A stretch of DNA of 64,000 nucleotides from Mortierella sp. BCC40632 (GCA_011634665.1 WAEK01000020.1:186501-250500), one strand, 5' to 3'; positions 22,993 through 36,012 are shown, counted from the first letter of the stretch. Notes: generated by a model from the sequence alone, not told the origin. Translations and numbers: made by a program.

Positions 22993-25189
22993 AGAAAGAC
23001 TCTCGAACAAACAAAGGGTCGTTCACGGTATAGGAAAGGAGGATAGGATGAGGAAAGAGAGGCACGGTTTTTCTCCTCCCACCCCGCCCTTGGACCGAGA
23101 CGAGTCCACAATTGGTTTGTTCGTCTGCAATGTTTGGGAACATATATCTTCCCATTGAGTTCCTTTTTTTTTTTTTTTTTGTTGGTTGTTGTTGAATTGA
23201 GTCGCTTTACCCGTCTTTTTTGCTTTGAACAAAAATCCAAGGCCGATCTTTCTTGCTCCACCCTGAATGCGATCCATGAGCGATTTACCTTGAAAAGAGA
23301 GAAATCATAAAGTCATGGAGATAGAAAGAGAGGGAGAAAGGGAGAAAGGGAGAGAGAAGAGCAAGGGAATTGCAATAAACCAAAAAGAGTGTGCCAAGGT
23401 AGGGAACAGCGCATGATACACAACCAAGAGCACAATGGTAAATGAAGGTCAATGAACTAGCAACAAACAGGCTCACCATTTGCACCATGTGCTTCCTTCA
23501 CACATACACACTCTCCACAACTCATTCCCCGGGAAAAACATCATCCTCAACAATAACAGCAATAACAATAGCAGCAGCAGCAATAACAACAGCAGCAACA
23601 GCAGTAAAGCAAACAACACTAAAAAAGACTCGATCTTCTACGACAAGCAAAATGATTGCATCGCGTGACCTACCCTCACGAAGAGTCTGGGCCTCAGGTG
23701 TCTCATCCTTAGTCTCTTCTGGAACTTCGATTAGTTCCTCGTTCAAGAACTCGTTCAGGTCCTCTTCCCATGTTGGTGCAAACTCGTTCAAGACGGCGAC
23801 AGCACTCAGTACAGCAGGGTCATTGTACTCGTGGTTGTACTCTTCTCTCATAGTCTTCAAAAGTTGGAACAATGCTCCGATGTCCTTGCGGTATTCATAC
23901 GTTTCATCCTGAGCGGTGTGCAAGCGTTGTTCGGGCGAAGGTTCCTCCTGGTTTGGAATCTCCGCCTTTTCCGCTTCTGCTTTCGCGTCGGCTTCCTTTT
24001 CGGCCACCCATTCATCAAAACCAGAGATAGTGGATTTGACCGCCATGTCGTGAAAGTTCTTGTTGTGGTTCTCCTTGAGATCCTGCAAGGTGGTTTGGAA
24101 TCGAGTGGCTGCAGCCTTGGCAAAGTCGCGACGCTCGAGTTGTTGTGCAACCAAGGGTTCAATTTGACGCTTGCGAGCTTCATCCCTCTCGGTTTGTGTC
24201 TGCTTCTTGTATTCTTGCTCCTTTTGAGTTGCCTTGTCAAGCTCATCTAAGGTAGAGGGTTTTGTTAAGAGCTTTCTCAAAAAAAAAAAAAAAAAAAAGC
24301 CTAGGAAAAAAAAAAAAAAAAACTTACCCTTAGCTTCTTGAGATTGTTTTGCGGATGACTCTGACTGTGCCTTCAATTGATCGAGCTTCAGTCGGAGGTT
24401 CTTTTTGAGATCCTTGCCATAGTTGATGTACTCCTGTCTCAGTTTGGCGCCCTGTTTCTGAATCTGGAGGACGCGTTCATGTTCTTTCTTGGCTTCCGCA
24501 CCCACTTCCGCGCAGACATTGGGGCATGCATATTTTCCATTGCCCAGGTATTCATCCGAGCCATCACAGCACTCTGGGTCACAGACGCCATCATTGACGC
24601 GTGAGGAAAGGATATAGGCTGGGCGATGACCGACATTGGCACAATAAAAGTATCCTGTTCCACATGCAGATGTGCCTGATTATCCAGTAGAGAGAAGAGA
24701 TAGGAGGACGCGGTCAATGTTGGTGTCTAGTTGAAAATGGAGACGATTCTTAAAACACACAGAGTGAGAAGGGGTGGGGGGGGGGGAAGAGAGAAAGCTT
24801 AACACATGCCTGGCTCATCCGATCCATCTGGACAGTCGCAGTAGTCGTCGTTGACAGCCGAGAAAGCGATTGTCTTTGATCCGTCGAGACACCTCCAGTT
24901 TCCAGCGCTATCGGGCGTGTATTGCTTGATCTCTTTGGTTCGAGATTGGTTCGTGCAGAAAAAAAAAATCCAAGTCAGAGAAAGATAGATGCAGTCATCT
25001 GCAATGACACGATAGATCGAATCAACAACAACGAAAGGGATGCCCGAAAAGCAAGAGACATGTGTATTTACTGGATGGCGCGATGCCTCTCAGTTGGTCG
25101 TTGTCCAAAGAGGCCTTGGAGCGATCAGCATCCACCAGGCTCAGGGCCATGGTGACGAGGATAGGAAGGCACAATCCACGCGTCTTCAT
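21758..25189 (-). CDS. GTB1: Glucosidase II beta (non-catalytic) subunit
   Basis: Nine exons (25189-25072, 24932-24810, 24675-24328, 24246-23674, 23288-23211, 22840-22681, 22472-22407, 22225-22135, 21979-21758) join in phase to 592 residues. Order: signal peptide (MKTRGLCLPILVTMALSLV); LDLa-like Cys/Asp motifs VNDDYCDCPDGSDEPG and DPECCDGSDEY; long charged coiled coil with an Asp/Glu-rich end; then an MRH lectin domain with the Gln (GAATQRS), Arg (GPERS), Glu and Tyr (EPEKCEYL) that bind mannose in this family. It ends KKHDEL, an ER retention signal. The subunit retains the alpha subunit in the ER lumen and presents N-glycans for trimming. Intron 2 appears to use a GC donor (GCATGT), the only join giving the conserved DEPGTSAC. 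Intron 3 is 81 bases with no stop in frame. Exon 7 is 66 bases and easily missed. Confidence 0.93.
22955..22989. repeat. Poly-A run (35) inside a GTB1 intron
   Basis: On the coding (minus) strand this is a poly-T run within the intron between exons 5 and 6. Confidence 0.9.
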
Positions 25190-28100
25190 GGCTTTTATAA
25201 ATAGTCGAGGGTCAAAAGGAGGAGATCCTGCTCAGATAGTCAAAGAGAAACGGTATAGCTTCCTGTGAGGCGAGAATGTCGAGTGTGAGGTCTTGATGAT
25301 GATGATGAAGAGGATGCATGTGGCCCCCTCCTCCCAACTCCCGTGACTCTCGGACTGCTTTTTTTTTGCCTGCAAGGGAGAAAGACCTGTCGGAAGCTTG
25401 GGCTCGCTTCCTTGTAGGATCGCTCTCTCCCTGTCTCTTTCTCTCGCCTCAAGAGCCTGAGGGACCCTACCTCCTTCTCTCCCTTCGCTCCTACAAGGAC
25501 ATTCCGCTTCCCCGATCCATCCACATGTCACGATCCTCCTACAACACTATGTATTGTATTTTTCCCTAGCATGTTTTTTTTTTTTTTTTTTTTAAACATC
25601 ATATTTTTCCATAGCCTATGAGGTGAATTGCCTGATGCTCACTTTATTTGATCTCAAAAGGACACATCCAACCATTGGGCAGAGAAATAGAGAAAAAGAG
25701 AAAAGAAGAGAAGGGGGAAAAGAAGGGAAGGGAAAACTTTAGGTGGAAAAAAAAAAAAAAAAAAAAAATAGAGATTAATAAATTCTGGACAAATGAGTTG
25801 TTTTCAAGAGTTCTCCTGTGGCCCTCCTTACGTAGGATTCTAAGAGGACCAACGTTAATGAAAGGAGGAAAAAAAAAAAAACAACAAACAATAAAAAAAA
25901 AAGAAATAAAGGCTAGCGTTTTTTTTTCTTTCTTCCATTTTTTCTTTTCTTTTTTTCTACCCTAATTTTTCTATCGTTTCCTCCGAGAAACTGGCTTGAG
26001 GTACTCAGGTTGACTCAACTAAGAACCAGAAATTGACGTGATAGAAAAAAATAGGTCAGCTGGTTCAATTAAAAAAAAAAAAAAAAAAAAATTGTCTACC
26101 AGCCATTTTAGGGCAAGAAAAGGGCCCAATTGCCCCTCCTGCTATTGCAACGAGAAAAAAAGAGAGAAAAAAAGAAATTGGTGTCAGTAAAGTGGCCAGT
26201 GAGGCAGCACAAGGTACAAGAGAAAGAGAGAGAGAGAGAGAGACGTTGGACAATGCAGGATGCAATTAGCAATTTTTGAGCGGCAGAGGAACTGCGGTTT
26301 GCGCAGGCACAAGAAGAGACTCCCCTCCCTCAGTAGGAAGCCCTTTTCCTGATTGGCCCAAGAGAGGCGAGCACGTCCATAGCAGTAGCTGTCGGGTGAG
26401 TAAGGAGCCAAGATGCAGGAGGATAGATGGAGAGTGTTAAAGGGAATTAGAGTGAGAGAAAGTGGAGAGAGGGAGAGAGGGAGATAGATAGATAGATAGA
26501 GTGTGTGTGTGAATGAGTGAGAGAGAAAGAAATGAAATCTGGACAACGTCTTTGCTCACACCCGCTCATGTCCCTCGCATACCTCGTGAGGGCGGCATAG
26601 ATGACAACAGCACAGTCCTTCACAGGGTTGAGGTGCTATGGAAGGACGGGGCGAAGGGAACAGATAAGTGTCTGAGAAAGAGAGACAAGGAGAGAGAGAG
26701 AAAGAGAGAGAGAGGGAGGAGAGAGTCTCTTTCCCCGATCGATCGATCGAGACCGAGCCCTTTTGTCGTCCATCGAGGTACCATCCAAGACTAAAGGGAG
26801 CGCATGTGTGTATTTACGTCTGTGTGTGGTGTGCGCGAGGCGAGAGAGGGAGAGCCAGAAGCTAGCCAAGCAAGCGAGCCAGATGGACGAGAGCAAGAGG
26901 TACCTCTGCGTGTGATGTTTAAAAAAAAGAAAAGGTGTGCAGGGCAGCAGCAGCAGTAACAGCTGCATATTAGAGCGAAACAACGGAATGCGACCGCGAC
27001 AAGGCGAACCGAACGTAGAGAGGTCAGGACTAAGACGAGGAGAAAAGGAGGAAGGGATGATACCTCCAACCAGGTACAGGTGGACGGGTTGAGCCGTAGG
27101 CATAGCCAAATGCGGAGGAAATGCAGGCAAGGCGCGAAACTTATATTGCACTGTGGGAAAAAAGGAGGGATGACTTTTGAAAAAAAAAACTCCGAAGACG
27201 ACCTACTACACTGACAATACCCTGGCAGCGGCGATGGACAAAAGGCGGGAACGGATCAGGACCGGGCCGTGTTGTGGTGGTATGCCCGACCTCTCATGGG
27301 TCATGGAATGGGAGAGAAGGTCTTTGTGGAAAATGGACCAAGGACGAGGCGGAGGGCGGCAACGGGAGAGGTCACGGACTGGGAACGCGTTAGAATCCGA
27401 GAGGGCGGTAGCTTGGCAACAAATAGCCGGCCGTGGGCGTTCCAGACAAGTCCTAGATACGACAGGACAGTAACACGGATGAGTGTAATAGAATACCGAG
27501 TGAATTGAATTATGAATGTGGGTAGGTGTTGATGTGTGGCACACACACTTCGCAGCGGGGCACAACATGGGCGTGGAGCGAGGCGCCTAGAGCCGATTGT
27601 GGAGGAGAATGAGAAAGAGAGTGCGAGTGAGCGGGGGCGATAGTGAGAGCAAGAGACAGACCAGACAAACTGTCCAAAGGGAAGAGTGAATGGCTCTCTG
27701 AAGGTTCTGCTGCAGCTGGGGTGCACCCATGGTGCATGCAGGCAACATCCGATGGCTCGCCTCGCAGCGATGTGTGGCCTGGAGAGAGAGAGATGCGGAT
27801 AATGCAACCTCAACAACAGCAACAGTTACAGCAGCGGTGAACAAAATGATAGCACAAACAAGTGGTCGAAAAGTGTGTGTGTTCAAATATATATTTATGA
27901 CGATTGACCCCAAAGCCCTATTTTATTGTTTCCCCTCTCATGGTCCAAGTCTAGGCGACCTCGCCCTGCCTTGGCGAGACAATGCGCACTTGCAGAAGAA
28001 GAGGAGGGGACATGGTCCAGATCGCTTCTGACCTGTGCCAATGTGCAAATATGTCAGTGTTGGTGTTGCAAGTAACAGAAGGAGCAAAGGGCGATCTGCG

Positions 28101-28415
28101 CCCTGTTGTGGCCGCAGGCCCATCTCTCCTCGGACCAACAGGGCGGCGCCCATTCGTCCGCTCGCAACATGCCCTGGCCTGCCCTGGCCTTTTGGTTCTA
28201 CAGTAGTAGGCACCCGACGCCAGCACAAACACACACACAGACACACACACACACTCTATCTCGTCTCTCTTTTGCTTTGCTTTGCTTTGCTTTGCATTAT
28301 TGAATGTTTGGATGTGGGTGAGGGTGCTAATGGGCCATGCGAGAGGCATCGGGCGGGGATCTTCTATCACTCTCTCTTTCTCTCTCCTCTCTCTCTCTCT
28401 CTCCTCTCTCTCTCT

Positions 28416-28456
<41 letters not shown>

Positions 28457-28720
28457 TCTCTCTTCTCTCTTCTCTCTTTCTCTCCTTTTCTCTCTTTCTA
28501 TTTTTCTCTCTCTCTCGTTGCATCTCATCGCATTACATCTATACATCCCCATTTCCTCCATCCCCATTGCCATCTTTATTCCTCCATTCAGTCGCCTTTC
28601 CATTCATCCTACATCCCTTCCTTCGTCTCCTCCTCCTTCCTCCCCCTCCCTCTTCTCCCTCTTCTCCTCCTCCCTTCCACCTCCCCCTCCTCCTCTCCAC
28701 CACACACCCAATTATCCACC
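25190..28720. other. Intergenic region between GTB1 and the NAD(P)-domain fusion gene
   Basis: No firm gene. 25571-25593 is a T run and 25747-25767 and 26071-26090 are A runs. 26220-26245 and 26455-26530 are GA-rich. 26700-27160 contains fragments bounded by good splice signals on the minus strand (see findings). 28366-28720 is a continuous CT-rich strand that ends in the ATG of the next gene and is probably its leader or core promoter. Confidence 0.5.
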
Positions 28721-30513
28721 ATGCAGAAAAAGTCTTCTCCGCCCCTGTCGCCGACATATCGCACCCAACGTGCCCTGAGCGTCTCTTCAGACTCGAGGCG
28801 CGCTAGGGACGCTTTTTACTCGAGCGACAGTATCGCCACTTACTACTACACTCCGCACGAGGCCCATAAGGCTGCTTCTGCTTCTGCCGCTGCTGCCTCC
28901 TCCACTCCTTTTGCATTTCCTCCCCAGTCGCCTGGTCTTTTCCATGGTGAAGACCTTTCTGTCCCAGACTCGTTCCTGAACGGCATCGACCTCTACAGCC
29001 GTCAGTCCCCATTGCCCTCCTCGACTTCGGCCCCATCCACACCGAGTCAAAAACCACAAAAGTCGCCCCACAGAACAAAGCGGGACCCCTCCGAATCGTT
29101 CGATACCCAACAGCAAAAACTTGACAAACAACGAGCAAAACAGGAGCGGAAACAAAAGCGTGATGACTATAAGCAAATGTATCTTCAAAGCCAACTCACC
29201 ACCACCCTTCAACAGCAGCAACATCAGCAGCAGGCATTACCCCGTCAAGATCTCTTTTCCAACTCGACGGGGGCCATGACCACCTCCATGATGCAGGAGT
29301 CAGTACCAGAAAAGCGTCAGCAACGGTCATTGCCCATCTACGTAGCCTCGTCGATCGGTAGTCCCTCCTCAAAAGAGGTTCTCTACCACACAAGTAGCCA
29401 CTACCATGTCGATCCATTGTCCCCATCGACCACGACGGGGACGGGAGCTCGATCTGGAACGATGACTTTGGACGATGCTCTTTACTCATCTCGTCCACTG
29501 GATTCACTTTCGTCTACACATTCTCGTTCAACGACTCTGTCTGGTTCGTCCACATCGTCGTCGACTAAAGAAAAGTCAGATAAAAAGATGCGCTCCCTCA
29601 GTCTCAAAAACAATAGCACCAAGACCACCAAATCCATGTCCGACCTCCGCCCATGGTCTGGTGCACCTCATCCACAGGCTCTGAACGATTACCCGTATGA
29701 GTTCAAGAGTGGTCATGGTTTCGGTCATGCTTTTAATGACTATCACTATTACTCTGGGTATGACAGTGACGAGAACACTGCAGTGTCCCCTCAGGGTTAT
29801 GATTCGCTCTTGGATACACTTTACTCTCCCTCGACGACTGCTACATCATCTGGCTTGACCGACACGATCTCACCCATGATGTCGCCCATCTCTGCCACAA
29901 GTGCAGGGGCTGGCATCTGGGATGAAGGTGAATCAGCGACGACAACGTCGCTCGACTCGGTTGAGGCCAAGCTGAACGAGTGGAGTCTAGGCAAGTCGTA
30001 CAGCAAAAGTGGCAATGGCCGATACCTGCTTAGTAAGTTGACCATTCATTTATTTTTTGAAGGCTGTGGTGTCTAGATTAGGTGGTGGTGGCGGTAGGGG
30101 TAGGGGTAGGGGTAGGGGTAAGGGTAAGGGTAAGGGGAGATGAGGTTGTTAATGCATTTACTTGGACTGATTGAGAAGGGGGGGGGGAGTGAATAGGCAC
30201 CATCACCATGCATGTACCTTTTTTTTTTTTTTTTTTTTTTTCCGTTGGTGCTCTCTCGCTTCGTTCCTCCTCTCACTGCGCGCTCTCTTCACCTCGTGCT
30301 CTGTTCCTGAGATCCCCAGTTTTTCATCCGCTCGTTACTTGGGTCTCCGGTACCATGTGTATCCGGCACGGCGCGATAGGGCGCTCGTCTGGGCCAACCT
30401 TATGGAGTAAGAGAGAGGGAGAGCAGGAGCGAGGATTAGCACAGTTGGTTCGCAGGAGTACATCCATACATCCAACTCCCCTGTTCTGAGCAGGATGTTG
30501 CTGCGGGGTGAGC

Positions 30514-30567
<54 letters not shown>

Positions 30568-33130
30568 AAGACAGAGCAAGCAAGGGTCTTGGAGTAGGCA
30601 GGATTGGAGTAGACAAGAGACAAGTGGGGACTTGCCTCTTTGAGTGCTGGGCCGAGAGTGGGTCTTTTTTAATTGAGCCTCGAATAACGTGGTTGTACAG
30701 AGAGAAGAGCAATGACGAAGCTTTGCACTTCTTTGGGCGTTCCTTTTCTCTCTCCCCCCCTCTCTCTCTCACTTTTCACTTTCGCTTTCACTTTCGCACC
30801 ATATATCCGTTCCCTTTTCTCTTTTATGCTCTCGCTTTGCCTTTCTGTTCTCGAAGCTGAGTTTGCACCTTCTTCGAATCGACATATACCCCCCCTTCCC
30901 CCTTCATCCTTATCCCTCTCCCATGGCGCCACCCAAGTCCTACATTTCTGGCCACGTTTTCTTTTGTGTTAATTGTGCCATGCGGCTTTAGCAGTGGCGC
31001 AAGGTGTGTGCGTGCGGGTGCGAGATGATGCAAACAAGGGCGGGGGAGGAGTGCGTAGTCAACCCGTGGGTCAAATCAATTTGAACGCCCACTTCACACA
31101 CCAGTGCATATCACACAACAACAACAAAAACAACAATAACACCACTTTTTTTTTACACGCGGCGTCTGATTCTCCCGCGCTTTTCCCTTGATATCGCCTA
31201 TGTTTGGGCGCGAAACAGAAGAGAGAGAGAGAAAAAAGTGAGCAGGGTGCTTTTTGTTGTCCATGGAGGAAAAAGATTCAAAACCACCACCTTCATTTCG
31301 GGCTGTTTTAATCATTTCGAGTCTATCGGGTGGAGCGAGGAGCACAGAGAACCGTGGTATTTATTCATGGCGTTATGTTGTGTATGTTTACATGGGGCAC
31401 GCGTCATTAGGAAGAGGAAGAAGGGGTGGTGGTGGTGTCTGGTGGTTCTTGTGCTTCGTTGGTTGGCTATGCAAGTGTGCAAATTCGCTAACATTCTTTC
31501 TCTTTCATCGTTCTTTTCACGTGCGCGTGACACGTATCTCTCCTATCCTCCTATCCTCCTATCCTTCTTCTCCTTGCCCATCAAATCAGTCCTAGGCGCT
31601 AACGGACGGACAGGGATCGAGTTAGTACGACAGGGTCTAGAACTCAACTACCGTGTCACCGCGTTCGTGCGGGACGACAAGGTGTTGATTGAAGACACAG
31701 CACTTCGTAAAAACCAAAACCTACTCATTGTCCGAGGTTCGCCCACGTCCGCTGCAGATCTGGACCGTTGCCTCGAAGGCCAGGATGTCGTGATCAACGT
31801 GATAGGGGTAAGTAACTCTTTTTCTTTTCCTCTTTTATGGCCCGACTAGACGGGATGGGTTACCTGCCCTGTCTTTGGTGGAGGATGAAGGAACGTTTGC
31901 ATTATGTCGACTCTCGGAAGCCTATCTCTCGACCTGGGCGTCTGCATAAAAAAGAATAAGCGCGGGCTAGACGTTTTTGCTTGCATGGATACCTGTCCAA
32001 ATCGCATTAATGCATGCATACACGTTGAACTAAGGGTATATTTATCAGAGACCGCCCCTACCCGTCCTTCTAATTTGCCAAACGCGAAAGTGCTCTCGTC
32101 ACTTTGACAAAAAAAAAAAGCGGTGCTATCAATTGAAGAGAGGGAGGAGGCGGACCAGTACCAATAGCCCTTCACTACTAAAGAAGGATGTACGTCTAAC
32201 CATTTTTGTGGTGTTGTAAAATTTTCTTATCGATAGGCGAGACCAATGTCTGGGGACCCGACTGTCAGCTCGCATTCGCAGGTTATGTTGAACAATGCAA
32301 TGAAGAAGCATGGTGAGTCGACTAGTCAAAATAATCATCCTAGAAACGGTCGGAGCTTGAATGTCAACAGCCCTTTCTAAATCATCTTTACTGAACTCTT
32401 GTCCAAATACCTCTCTTTTTCAGGCGTAAGGAGACTGATCGTAGTCACCGCGTATGCCTGTCTAGGACTGCGACATTACCTGATCAGCACTAGAAGACTC
32501 TTCTCACGTGTGTTCATGGCAGGCATCCTCAAGGACAAGTTGCTGCAAGAAGACATTGTCCAACGCGAGACAGAGTCTCTAGATTGGACCATTGTCCGAC
32601 CCATCACCCTCAAGGATGGCGAGCCAACTCGCAGACTCTATGCCTGTACAGGTGACCTCCCTCGAGACTATGACCCCAATGGAAGCAGAACAAAGACCCT
32701 GACGCGCAAAGATCTCGCAAACTATTTGTTGGAAATCATCAATGACACCGAAACCTATGGCACTGTCCGGAGTGTAGCAGGCAGGACACGAGGCCATGGC
32801 ATTGGACCAGGTTCAGGAGTAGGGCCCGGACAAAGTATTGGCTCGGGCGAAATCAGTATCGTGAGTGCAAGCTCGAATAGCACCTCAGGGACGAGCAGCG
32901 GAGGAAGCATTGCTAGCAAGGCCAAGAGCTTCTGTCCTTTTGAACGCAGACGAGAGGCGGCGGCCGAAGCGGCAAGATTGAAGCAAGAGCAGAAGTTAGA
33001 ACTGAAGCTACGACAACAACAACAGCAACAACAACAACAACAACAACAACAACAAGAATCTGAGAAGGAGACAAAAGAAGTCCGGATTGTCCATCTGACA
33101 TATGAGGGTACCAAACTGGAAGTTTCTTAA
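28721..33130 (+). CDS. NAD(P)-binding (atypical SDR/NmrA-like) protein with large disordered N-terminus
   Basis: Four exons (28721-30032, 31590-31807, 32237-32312, 32424-33130) give 770 residues. Residues 1 to about 430 are Ser/Thr/Pro/Gln-rich, with repeated Asp-Ser and Tyr clusters and a basic Gln/Lys segment near 130-150. Exon 1 ends GRYLL and exon 2 continues ILGANGRTGIELV, which completes the first Rossmann strand with a GxxGxxG loop (Gly440, 443, 446). NVIGARP, RRLIVVTAYA and LDWTIVRP then follow in the order of biliverdin-reductase-B or NmrA-like proteins. The C-terminal 90 residues are linker plus a run of 15 Gln and an acidic/basic tail. It probably binds NADP(H), as oxidoreductase or redox sensor; the substrate is unknown. 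Intron 1 is 1,557 bases. The join across it is in phase and completes a beta strand, so I favour one gene over two. Confidence 0.8.
30093..30136 (+). repeat. GGGGTA/GGGTAA tandem tract within intron 1
   Basis: Four GGGGTA units followed by three GGGTAA units, about 60 bases after the 5' splice site. Seven consecutive G-runs of three or four make it a strong quadruplex-forming motif. The unit is not the fungal telomere repeat. Confidence 0.85.
30518..30566. repeat. GA microsatellite in intron 1
   Basis: About 24 AG units, part of the long first intron of the NAD(P)-domain fusion gene. Confidence 0.9.
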
Positions 33131-33656
33131 AGTCAGCAAAACAAGGGGAAAAAAAAAATAATTAGGAACTAGCTAATTTAGATGGAGTGGGCTTGCTACC
33201 TGCAAGTACCTTGTATATTTTCCACTCCCCATCATTTTTTTAACGAGATTCTCATGGACACACAGACACGAACAACCATTTCACACAACACATTGTATAT
33301 TCTACACCATTTCTTTTTTTCTTTTCTTTTCTTTTTTCTTCTTTTTTTCCCTTCTATATCCCACTTGTGCAGAGCCAACACCAAAAGATGCTTCACTCAT
33401 GTCCACCACAACATAAACAGCCCTCTATAAAATACCTATTTCGGCCATCTAAACATCCAATTGTTTGTATAGATCGCCCCGCGGAGATGGGCCATCGATC
33501 CGTTCGAGTGGGTCTGCAGCGGAGGTTTGGATACCCAACAAGATCAATTTCTTTCTCCCCTCCCTCCCCTCCCCTTTCTTACTCTCGGGTCTGATGAGTG
33601 TAACGGTCAGATACCTCTGACATGGAAGGTTGGGAAAGTTTCTTTGCATTGGAGAA

Positions 33657-33699
<43 letters not shown>

Positions 33700-34163
33700 G
33701 CTCTCTGACAGATGAGTGTGGCGTAGGGGGTGAGCAAGAAGTACCCAAATATGAGAAGAATGGGCCAGTGGGGTCTGGACAAAATGCAACAAGAAAAAAA
33801 AACAAACTGGACCGCTACCTCCGGGCTGTGTGGGCTATGAGTAGGGTTACACGGAGCAAAATATAGACGACTGGAGAGAAGAGTTTGCTGACAGCATTGC
33901 TGTGGAGAGGACAGGAAGTGCGAAGAGAGACTGAAAGCAACCGCTGACTGTGTGGACCCAGGGAGGTCACAAGAGCAAAAAAAAAAAAACAAACGAAGAG
34001 AGCCAAACGCGCGGAGCACCACAACATCTCTGTTTGCTCCTCTCATCCTTTCTCTCTCTTTCTCTCTTCATCGTCAATTGTCGTCTCATCTTTTCGTCTC
34101 ATCTCATTGCTCATTCACCAGCTCACTCCTTCACCTTCTCCATATCCTCCAGTCAGTCTAACC
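33131..34163. other. Intergenic region with a run of 39 T
   Basis: No gene seen. 33300-33350 is T-rich, 33660-33698 is a run of 39 T, and 34030-34163 is the CT-rich leader of the VTT gene. Confidence 0.65.
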
Positions 34164-35413
34164 ATGCCTAGCTCGTCCTCTGCTACGGACACGACGCCTT
34201 TGCTCGGCAACAATGGCACTCGTCAGGGCCAACAGGACCAGGACAAGAAGCAGGGTCTCTTTGGAGTTCGTCAGCGTCTCCTCAAGCTTACTCCGCTCCA
34301 AAGCTTTCTCTCATTGCTAGCATTGGCTGCTCTCTCGGGCCTGGCTGTGTTTGTGTTGATTAAGACTAATCTCCCCAAGGACATTCCACCGTAAGTGGTC
34401 TTTCTTGTCCCTTTTGCATGATGCATTGGGGAGGCCGTGCATGGATGAACTCTGGATGGAAACTGTCTCGAATGACATTCTCTCTTTTTTTCATTCACAA
34501 ACTATTGCGTTCATGAGACCAAATGCAACTATGACTGGACTACTACTCTCAGGAAAAATGGCCTCCTCACTAACTAGCGGTTCCTGTTCCTGTTCCTGAC
34601 CTCTCTCTCTCTCCCTCTCTTTATATCGCTCTCTCAAACACGACCACTCGCGCGTCTCCGCCACTCTTCCCGCCCACGCCCGCCTCCCGTGACCATTCCC
34701 AACCACTGACCTACTTGGACTTTTCTCTCTTGCTCCCCCTTTCCCCCCTGGACGGGAACCTCTTCGGTTACTTTTTTTTTCCCACCCAACAGTGAGCGAC
34801 GAGACTGGCTCAAGTTCCCAAGAAGTGCTGAGGATGTTCAACACCTGAGCATTCTTCTTAATGCCTACGTCGCCGACCACTACTACAATGTCCTCTTCTG
34901 TTTCATTGCGACCTACGTTGCGTAAGTTTTTTTTTTCTCTCTCTCGCTCTCTATCTCTTGTGGGCTGAGTTTTATCTCATTTCCTCCCCAGCGTTTTTCT
35001 CTCTCAAGCCCCGTTGCTGCATGAGCAATATTTTTTTTTATATTTTTCTAACTCTACTCACCCACACATCTTGCCCCCCTTCCCCTGCCTCCCCCCACCT
35101 CCTTCCCTTTTTTTCTTCTTCTTTTCTTCCTTTTCGAACGGGATAAATACTAATGCTCTCAATAACTCAGGATGCAAGCTTTTGCCATTCCAGGATCTGT
35201 GATGCTCTCAGTCCTCGGAGGTGCCTTGTTCAAGTTTTGGGTAGGCTTCCCTGTGGTCCTGATGTGTGCCACGGTCGGATCAACCATCTGTTATTTCTTG
35301 TCGTATTATTTGATGCACCCCATTGTCGAGAAGTATCTTCAGAAACGGATTCTGCAACTCCAGGCTAAGGTAATCTTACTTTTTTAATTTCTTGCTCTTT
35401 GATAAACTGTTGA

Positions 35414-35467
<54 letters not shown>

Positions 35468-35923
35468 GGAGGAGGAGAGAAAAGCCAGGACAACAAAGCT
35501 AATTTCAGTTCTTTTTTTTTTTTTTTTTTTTCGTAGATTGAGGCCAAGAGGGATCAGCTTTTCTTCTACTTTGCCTTCTTGCGTGTGACACCATTCATCC
35601 CTAGTAAGGCATCTAACGTGGAGCATAGAACAGAGGAAATAGCCTTCATTTTTTTTTCTGCTGTCCTTTTTCTTCAAATGACACGACACCCACCACTCAT
35701 GCTGAATGATGGTTGTTTTTTGCTCCGCTTCTCTTTTCATAGACTGGTTCATGAACGTCGCATCGCCTCACCTTGGAATCCCAGTCTTGATCTTTTTCTT
35801 TGGAACAATGAGTAAGCGCCTCACTCACTACAGCCTCTTCAATGCTCAGGAATCTTTCTCTTCCTTTCTTCTTCCTCCTTTATCGACATGATATTAACAT
35901 ACGCTCTTCTCATTTTATTTTGC

Positions 35924-36012
<89 letters not shown>

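Noticed and set aside
23522..23673. Extension of GTB1 exon 4 downstream in the same frame
   Set aside because: It runs past a good GTAGGT donor into an Ala/Val repeat from CAG/CAA tracts; the next exon restores the family sequence.
25190..25205. TATA box (TATTTATAAAAG) for GTB1
   Set aside because: It lies within about 15 bases of the start codon, too close for a TATA element unless the leader is nearly absent.
30093..30136. Interstitial telomere repeat
   Set aside because: The units are GGGGTA and GGGTAA, whereas TTAGGG arrays would read GGGTTA; it also sits within an intron.
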